DNA of 5,565 nucleotides from Rhodoferax sp. Its GTDB lineage: Bacteria > Pseudomonadota > Gammaproteobacteria > Burkholderiales > Burkholderiaceae_C. This document shows, piece after piece, positions 1 through 3,123 of this stretch. The translations under genes were made by a program, and so were the position numbers. The stretch spans positions 1 through 5,565 of the forward strand of contig JARXAU010000122.1 in the NCBI GenBank assembly GCA_029865675.1. Reading direction: 5' to 3'. Position 1 is the stretch's first letter, and each line of letters begins with the position of its first letter. The notes under the pieces were generated by a model that was not told where the DNA came from, made no database searches, and saw nothing but the letters and a program-made list of their open reading frames with translations.

Positions 1-74
1 TAGGTGATGAGTGCGATGAAGGACAAACCGTAGCGCAGCATGTGGACCGTGCTTTTTTGTGCGTTCAACCCCAT
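1..74 (-). CDS. Possible N-terminus of a divergent membrane protein (partial, tentative)
   Basis: Reading the - strand from an ATG at 74-72, 24 codons run to the window edge without a stop. They give MGLNAQKSTVHMLRYGLSFI followed by ALIT. The run from residue 12 onward (LRYGLSFIALIT) looks like the start of a membrane segment or signal anchor preceded by a basic residue, which is why this frame was preferred over the other open - strand frame here. The ribosome site is weak (a GGA about 6 bases upstream), and an inner ATG at 41-39 is an alternative start. If real, the gene is transcribed away from hipBA, making 75-257 a divergent intergenic region. The function cannot be recognised from so short a piece, and it may not be a gene at all. 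Confidence 0.22.
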   Translation of the reverse strand, partial: MGLNAQKSTVHMLRYGLSFIALIT

Positions 75-202
75 CCATTCCGATGAAAGCGCGACCGTCG
101 CAGGCCTTTGTGTCACCGTCGGCGTAGCCAAAAAGCTCAGCGATAGAAGGTGTAGGTGAGCGACCAAGATACATTTGGGCTACCGTAGAATGGCGATTTA
201 CG

Positions 203-220
203 ATCTATCTTTATATAGAT
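203..220. repeat. Short inverted repeat ATCTAT-N6-ATAGAT upstream of hipB
   Basis: Bases 203-208 (ATCTAT) are the exact reverse complement of 215-220 (ATAGAT), separated by six bases. The right arm overlaps the left arm of the larger palindrome at 212-256, so the region holds three related AT-rich half-sites. An auxiliary HipB operator is a reasonable inference. AT-richness alone can also create such dyads. Confidence 0.35.
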
Positions 221-256
221 ATTTACAAAAATTTTCGTTTTGTAGTATTCTATATA
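212..256. promoter_or_regulatory. Large palindrome abutting hipB: probable HipB autoregulatory operator
   Basis: The arms TATATAGA (212-219) and TCTATATA (249-256) are exact reverse complements. So are the inner arms TACAAAA (224-230) and TTTTGTA (238-244). Only the 4-base spacers inside each arm differ, and the centre is 7 bases (231-237). The element spans the putative -35 and -10 boxes and ends one base before the hipB ATG. In characterised hipBA operons the HipB dimer, alone or with HipA, binds inverted repeats in the promoter and represses its own transcription. Position and symmetry fit that role. The half-site does not resemble the E. coli TATCC-N8-GGATA operator, which is expected for a diverged antitoxin. 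Confidence 0.6.
222..251 (+). promoter_or_regulatory. Predicted sigma70 promoter of hipBA (leaderless transcript)
   Basis: A -35 box TTTACA (222-227, five of six matches to TTGACA) is followed after 18 bases by TATTCT (246-251, four of six matches to TATAAT). A start about seven bases after the -10 would fall at or next to the A of the hipB ATG at 258. No Shine-Dalgarno precedes that ATG, so a leaderless message is the consistent reading. An alternative -10 is TAGTAT at 243-248 with a 15-base spacer. The promoter lies wholly inside the palindrome, so a bound repressor would exclude RNA polymerase. Confidence 0.45.
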
Positions 257-257
257 C

Positions 258-620
258 ATGCCTAAAACAGCCCGGGCCCTATTGCAATTGCCGCCAGCAA
301 CGGCCGCCGCCATTGAGCAGCTGGGCGCTGACTTGGCCGTGGCGCGCTTGCGACGCAAGGAGTCTTTAAGAACCTGGGCAGCGCGTATGGGGGTGTCGGT
401 GCCCACATTGCAGCGGCTAGAGGCGGGCGACGCATCGGTGGGCATTGGGATTGTGGCGACTGCGCTGTGGCTTATCCAACGCGATGGTGAACTGGCCCAG
501 TTGGCCGCACCCGAGCATGACCAAGGCGCCATAGGCCTGCATGTGCGCGAAGCCGTAGCGTTAGGGAGTGCGCGTGCCCAAGCTTCAGCGCAGGCCCGCA
601 CCACTGCGAAGAGGACTTAA
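258..620 (+). CDS. hipB: HipB-type antitoxin, XRE-family helix-turn-helix regulator
   Basis: This 120-residue protein is the probable antitoxin of the following HipA kinase and the likely repressor of the operon. Residues about 17-75 form a Cro/C1-type HTH: helix 1 around IEQLGADLAVARLRRK, helix 2 around SLRTWAARMG (36-45), recognition helix around VPTLQRLEAG (48-57), then GIGIVATALWLI as the closing helix. The tail from about residue 90 is rich in Ala, Arg and Thr, looks disordered and ends KRT. Such tails on HipB-like antitoxins can contact the toxin or be the protease target, but that is inference here. The length is slightly above the 88 residues of E. coli HipB. The ATG at 258 is the first in frame, has no ribosome-binding site and sits directly after the palindrome. 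The family (XRE) is clear; the name hipB rests on linkage to hipA. Confidence 0.85.
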   Translation: MPKTARALLQLPPATAAAIEQLGADLAVARLRRKESLRTWAARMGVSVPTLQRLEAGDASVGIGIVATALWLIQRDGELAQLAAPEHDQGAIGLHVREAVALGSARAQASAQARTTAKRT

Positions 621-622
621 GG
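618..622 (+). promoter_or_regulatory. hipA ribosome-binding site overlapping the hipB stop
   Basis: TAAGG (618-622) lies six bases before the hipA ATG at 629 and includes the TAA stop codon of hipB (618-620). A ribosome ending on hipB therefore sits on the hipA Shine-Dalgarno. This points to translational coupling that would keep toxin output tied to antitoxin synthesis. Confidence 0.6.
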
Positions 623-628
623 TTTGCG

Positions 629-1945
629 ATGCGGCTAGACGACTTGCACCTGTGGTTCTTGGCCGACCCTGACCGGCCTCAGTATGTGGGGGCCTTGAAG
701 TTGATGGCTGCAGGAAAAGGTGTTTCCTTGCGGTATGGCCAAGATTGGCTAGCCCATGGTTTTGCCTTGAGCGAAGACTTGCCTTTAGTCGACACCGAGT
801 TTTTGCCGCCGGGTCGTTTTTCTGCAGATGCCCAGCGCGCGGTAGGCGCTGTAGACGACGCGCGTCCAGACCTTTGGGGCGAGAAAGTGATTCGTTTTGT
901 GGATAGGCCCCAGCGGCTATCGCTGATGGAATATTTGTATTACGCCGGCGATGACAGGTTTGGTGCACTGGGGGTTTCGACAGCGGCATCTGAATACAGG
1001 CCACGCGCAGCGGGGCCCTTGCCAAGACTGGAGGATGCACAGCAATTGAGTGAAGTGGCGGCCAAAATACAAGCCGTAGAGCCGTTGACGGATCTTGAAG
1101 CCAAAATGATTGCAGGCGGCGGGAGCCCACTGGGCGGGACCAAGCCTAAGGCCTTAATCACGATTGACGGCGAACAGTGGGTGATCAAGTTTTTCAACCA
1201 CGAGCCGGTCGATACCCCGCTGGTAGAGCACGCCACGATGACGCTTGCGGCGAGTGCCGGGATTGCGGTCGCCCAGACGCGGGTGATTGACTTGACGGGT
1301 TTGCATGCACTGGCCATACGCCGCTTTGACCGCGAACAAAGGCGGCGAATCCACAGCATCTCGGCGGGCACTGCAATTCGTGCGGCAACGGCGACGGGAC
1401 AAGAACCGCGCATGGGCTACCCAGAATTAGCGCGCATTTTGCGCAGGGTGGGTGTGGCGCAAGACAAAGCAAACCAGCACGATGCCCGTGAGCTTTTTAC
1501 GCGCATGGTGTTCAACATCCTGATGGACAACACAGATGACCACGAAAAAAACCATTCATTGCTGGTAACTAACGCGTTTGCAAACGGCCGCTACAAGTTG
1601 GCACCGGCCTACGACGTGCTGCCGACCAATTCGGGACAAGGGTTTCAAGAGTTTGTGTGCGGTGCAACGGGGCAAGATTCAACATTAAGTAACGCAATGT
1701 CCGAATGCGAAGCGTTTGGGCTGCAGCCCGCAGAGGCCGCAGCCGACGTAGTGCGAATAATCGCTGTGGTCGACACCTGGAAGACGCATTTCGCGCAAAT
1801 GGGGGTGACGCAGCGCGATATTGAAAACATCGCCCGTCAGGTTGACGGCGACTATTTGCTCGGTCAACGTCGCGGCTTTAACCCTGCTGAGTTTCAGCAT
1901 TCCCCAGTTAAAAAAACACGAAAAAGCCCATTCTCCAGGGCTTAG
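629..1945 (+). CDS. hipA: HipA-family serine/threonine kinase toxin
   Basis: This 438-residue protein matches full-length E. coli HipA (440). HipA kinases phosphorylate a cytoplasmic target; E. coli HipA inactivates glutamyl-tRNA synthetase and so halts growth and promotes persistence. The target here cannot be read from sequence. Residues 1-120 form the N-subdomain, with the family block DDRFGALGV (108-116). The kinase core has a Gly/Ser loop GGGSPLGGTKPKA (163-175), where Ser166 lies in the position of the inhibitory autophosphorylated serine. It also has the ATP lysine in WVIKFF (Lys187), Glu200, and ALAIRRFDRE (227-236). The catalytic loop is TDDHEKN (302-308; Asp303 and Asn308), followed by LAPAYDVLP (Asp329) as the metal-binding DFG-like site. 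No key residue is missing, so the kinase is probably active. The C-terminus is lysine/arginine-rich (PVKKTRKSPFSRA). It forms an operon with hipB, 8 bases upstream, and is expected to be neutralised by that protein. Confidence 0.93.
   Translation: MRLDDLHLWFLADPDRPQYVGALKLMAAGKGVSLRYGQDWLAHGFALSEDLPLVDTEFLPPGRFSADAQRAVGAVDDARPDLWGEKVIRFVDRPQRLSLMEYLYYAGDDRFGALGVSTAASEYRPRAAGPLPRLEDAQQLSEVAAKIQAVEPLTDLEAKMIAGGGSPLGGTKPKALITIDGEQWVIKFFNHEPVDTPLVEHATMTLAASAGIAVAQTRVIDLTGLHALAIRRFDREQRRRIHSISAGTAIRAATATGQEPRMGYPELARILRRVGVAQDKANQHDARELFTRMVFNILMDNTDDHEKNHSLLVTNAFANGRYKLAPAYDVLPTNSGQGFQEFVCGATGQDSTLSNAMSECEAFGLQPAEAAADVVRIIAVVDTWKTHFAQMGVTQRDIENIARQVDGDYLLGQRRGFNPAEFQHSPVKKTRKSPFSRA
1908..1943 (-). 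terminator. Possible intrinsic terminator acting on - strand transcription
   Basis: AAGCCC (1924-1929) pairs with GGGCTT (1938-1943) across an 8-base loop, inside the last codons and stop of hipA. Read on the - strand, the stem is followed by a T-rich tract (complement of the A-runs at 1908-1925), the usual layout of a Rho-independent terminator. On the + strand the hairpin is followed by AGCGAAGG with no T-run, so it would be a poor terminator for hipBA. It may shield hipA from antisense transcription. The A-rich tract also encodes the lysine-rich hipA tail, so chance is possible. Confidence 0.4.
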
Positions 1946-1988
1946 CGAAGGCTTTGAAAGTCCGGCTATGTGCTGCCTTGCTTAAAAA

Positions 1989-2022
1989 TTGATCGATCGC
2001 AGAAGGTGCGTGCTAGCATAAT
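1989..2022 (+). promoter_or_regulatory. Candidate promoter ahead of the small ORF
   Basis: TTGATC (1989-1994) is followed by TGCTAGCATAAT (2011-2022). The latter can be read as an extended -10, TGC-TAGCAT, with a 19-base spacer from TTGATC, or as CATAAT with a spacer too long for this -35. A start near 2026-2029 would give an untranslated leader of about 25 bases before the ribosome-binding site of the small ORF at 2053. The 8-base palindrome TGCTAGCA lies across the -10 and could be a binding site. The assignment is weak because box spacing is not ideal. Confidence 0.3.
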
Positions 2023-2052
2023 TTCCTCTTTTTATTCCTATCGGAGCTAGGC

Positions 2053-2154
2053 ATGGATACTGTCAGTGTCAGGGCATCAGGAGTGTGTTTCAAAATTGCT
2101 ACAAAGATTAAAAATCAAAAGAACCTTTTTACACGACAACCCCTCCAAAACTAG
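2053..2154 (+). CDS. Small ORF, 33 residues, unknown; possibly a truncated gene start
   Basis: An ATG preceded by GGAG (2043-2046) at a six-base spacing opens a 33-codon frame that ends with TAG at 2152-2154. The product begins MDTVSVRASGVCFKIATKIK and then reads NQKNLFTRQPLQN. It is basic, with no membrane segment or known motif that I recognise. The ribosome-binding site is better than those of the two genes downstream. One reading is a short leader peptide or small protein. Another is the surviving 5' end of a longer gene whose body was lost: the first ten or so codons are GC-balanced and the sequence turns abruptly A-rich afterwards. Confidence 0.3.
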   Translation: MDTVSVRASGVCFKIATKIKNQKNLFTRQPLQN

Positions 2155-2185
2155 TCATTAAGAAGATATTGATTTCTGAAAACAA

Positions 2186-2214
2186 GTAACAGAATATAGT
2201 GCAAATGGTATTCT
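2186..2214 (+). promoter_or_regulatory. Candidate promoter for the glycan genes, with a small dyad
   Basis: GTAACA (2186-2191, four of six to TTGACA) lies 17 bases before TATTCT (2209-2214, four of six to TATAAT). Transcription would start near 2221, giving a leader of about 10 bases. AGAATA (2191-2196) and TATTCT (2209-2214) are exact reverse complements 12 bases apart, so the -10 is one arm of a dyad. A second option is TATAGT (2195-2200, five of six) with TTGATT (2169-2174), but at a 20-base spacing. At least one promoter is expected here because the downstream genes are separated from hipA by about 285 bases. Confidence 0.35.
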
Positions 2215-2234
2215 ATAAAATGATCAAACTATGA
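2205..2234 (+). CDS. Nine-codon mini-ORF overlapping the next start codon (tentative)
   Basis: ATG at 2205 reads MVFYKMIKL and stops at TGA 2232-2234, overlapping the ATG at 2231 as ATGA. A second in-frame ATG at 2220 would give MIKL only. Neither ATG has a Shine-Dalgarno. The ATGA junction is typical of translational coupling, and the following gene also lacks a ribosome-binding site, so re-initiation is a possible way to translate it. Chance occurrence is at least as likely. Confidence 0.15.
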   Translation: MVFYKMIKL

Positions 2235-3094
2235 GCGCTTCAATCTGCATCTGGCAAATTTATTACCAAGCAGTGCAGCAGGCGCAGCTTGATGCGGCTT
2301 TTACGCCTTTGGACAACAGTCAGTTTCCATCAGAAACCCACGAGCTGGCGGTGTTTCAGCGCTTGTATAGCAGCAGCGCAACCACGCCGCTTTCTGCTTG
2401 GGGAGCGCTATCTTGGCGCTTCGCAGAAAAAACGGGCTTGACTGGCCATGAGCTGCTGCGAATAGTGCAACAGTCCCCAAGCGTGGATGTTTTCTATATG
2501 AATCCATTCCCGCATATCGAGGCCTTGTTTGCGTCGCCCTGGTGGCACGGCGAGGTAGCGCACCCGGACTTATTGGAAGTAGCCAACGCGTTTTTGGATG
2601 CAGCCGGCCTGCGCACCGCGGAATTGAATCGGCTGACGCCTGCCCGCGAATTTTCCATGTGCAATTATTTTGTCGGCAGTCACTGCTTTTGGCAGAGCTA
2701 CCTGCCGTTTGTGGAGCAAGCACTACAGCGCGCTGACATGCATATGCCTCCCGCTTTGCGCGCCAAAATGCATTCTGAAGATGCAGACTGGCGCAAATTG
2801 CACCATGCGTCCTCTTACGTGCCGTTCATTGTGGAGCGATTATTTACCGTATTTTTGCGCTCCTACAGCAGGCACTTGAAGGTACAAAAAATACCTTGTC
2901 CCCTTGGGGAGTCGAATATGAACGAAGATTTAACTGAGTTACGCAGTATGAAGGATGTTGCCGTGCTTTCGCGTTCTAAAAATATATTGACGATGTGGCA
3001 AGAGAAGCGCGAAGAATATTTCCGCAAGACCAGCAGTGCCTGGTGGTGTGATCGGTATTTGGATCGCCTGCTGGCCGCACCAGTGGTGTGGTGA
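2231..3094 (+). CDS. Uncharacterised protein of surface-polysaccharide clusters (possible glycosyltransferase)
   Basis: This 287-residue soluble-looking protein has no signal peptide or membrane span. I recognise the pattern rather than a named family: similar proteins begin with an 'I.QIYY' strand and an 'LDN' motif, and occur next to glycosyltransferases of O-antigen or capsule loci. Landmarks here are IWQIYYQ (7-13), PLDNS (26-30), WGALSWRFAEKTG (57-69), DVFYMNPFP (86-94), SMCNYFVG (142-149), and a C-terminal YVPFIVERLFTVFL (196-209). The last block resembles the 'ERL(F/L)S.(F/W)L' segment seen in several capsule glycosyltransferase-like proteins. No certain DxD motif is visible; D86 in DVFYMNPFP is a candidate. 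A transferase or glycan-modifying role is inference. The ATG at 2231 is the first in frame and the next Met is residue 90. It has no Shine-Dalgarno. It ends 29 bases before the preferred start of the large glycosyltransferase, so the two are probably co-transcribed. Confidence 0.8.
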   Translation: MSASICIWQIYYQAVQQAQLDAAFTPLDNSQFPSETHELAVFQRLYSSSATTPLSAWGALSWRFAEKTGLTGHELLRIVQQSPSVDVFYMNPFPHIEALFASPWWHGEVAHPDLLEVANAFLDAAGLRTAELNRLTPAREFSMCNYFVGSHCFWQSYLPFVEQALQRADMHMPPALRAKMHSEDADWRKLHHASSYVPFIVERLFTVFLRSYSRHLKVQKIPCPLGESNMNEDLTELRSMKDVAVLSRSKNILTMWQEKREEYFRKTSSAWWCDRYLDRLLAAPVVW

Positions 3095-3123
3095 AGGTGA
3101 TGGTGGTAAGCGATAATTCAAAC

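Larger units (their letters stand above)
1946..2230. other. AT-rich intergenic region between hipA and the glycan genes
   Basis: This stretch of about 285 bases separates the toxin-antitoxin operon from the polysaccharide genes and becomes clearly AT-richer after about 2085 than the coding sequence on either side. It holds a TGCTAGCA palindrome (2011-2018) next to CATAAT (2017-2022), a 33-codon ORF with a ribosome-binding site (2053-2154), candidate promoters, and a 9-codon ORF that overlaps the next start codon. No strong Rho-independent terminator for hipA on the + strand, no tRNA and no transposon end is visible. I looked for the GGCGGTAG ops/JUMPstart core typical of some polysaccharide operons and did not see it. 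Confidence 0.6.

Noticed and set aside
1..174. 58-codon - strand frame beginning MYLGRSPTP, open to the left edge
   Set aside because: Longer than the 1-74 candidate, but it has no ribosome site, no hydrophobic or domain-like pattern, and many polar residues in random order. A neighbour outside the window would be needed to support it.
175..369. 64-codon + strand frame overlapping the start of hipB
   Set aside because: Out of frame with the clear HTH protein; its Cys/Arg/Trp-rich product has no motif and it stops inside hipB.
137..604. 155-codon - strand frame opposite hipB and its promoter
   Set aside because: It covers the HTH coding region and the palindrome. The translation is typical of the antisense of a GC-rich gene, and its C-terminal part is just the AT-rich operator read through.
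585..1130. 181-codon - strand frame opposite the hipA N-terminal half
   Set aside because: Antisense to the hipA N-subdomain and kinase loop; the product is low-complexity Arg/Pro/Ser-rich with no family resemblance.
1946..1966. Near-palindrome GGCTTTGAAAGTCC just after the hipA stop, considered as a terminator
   Set aside because: The pairing is short, leaves almost no loop, and is not followed by a T-run.
2301..2723. 140-codon - strand frame opposite the 287-residue protein
   Set aside because: Shadow of the + strand gene; composition is Arg/Pro/Cys-rich without motifs.
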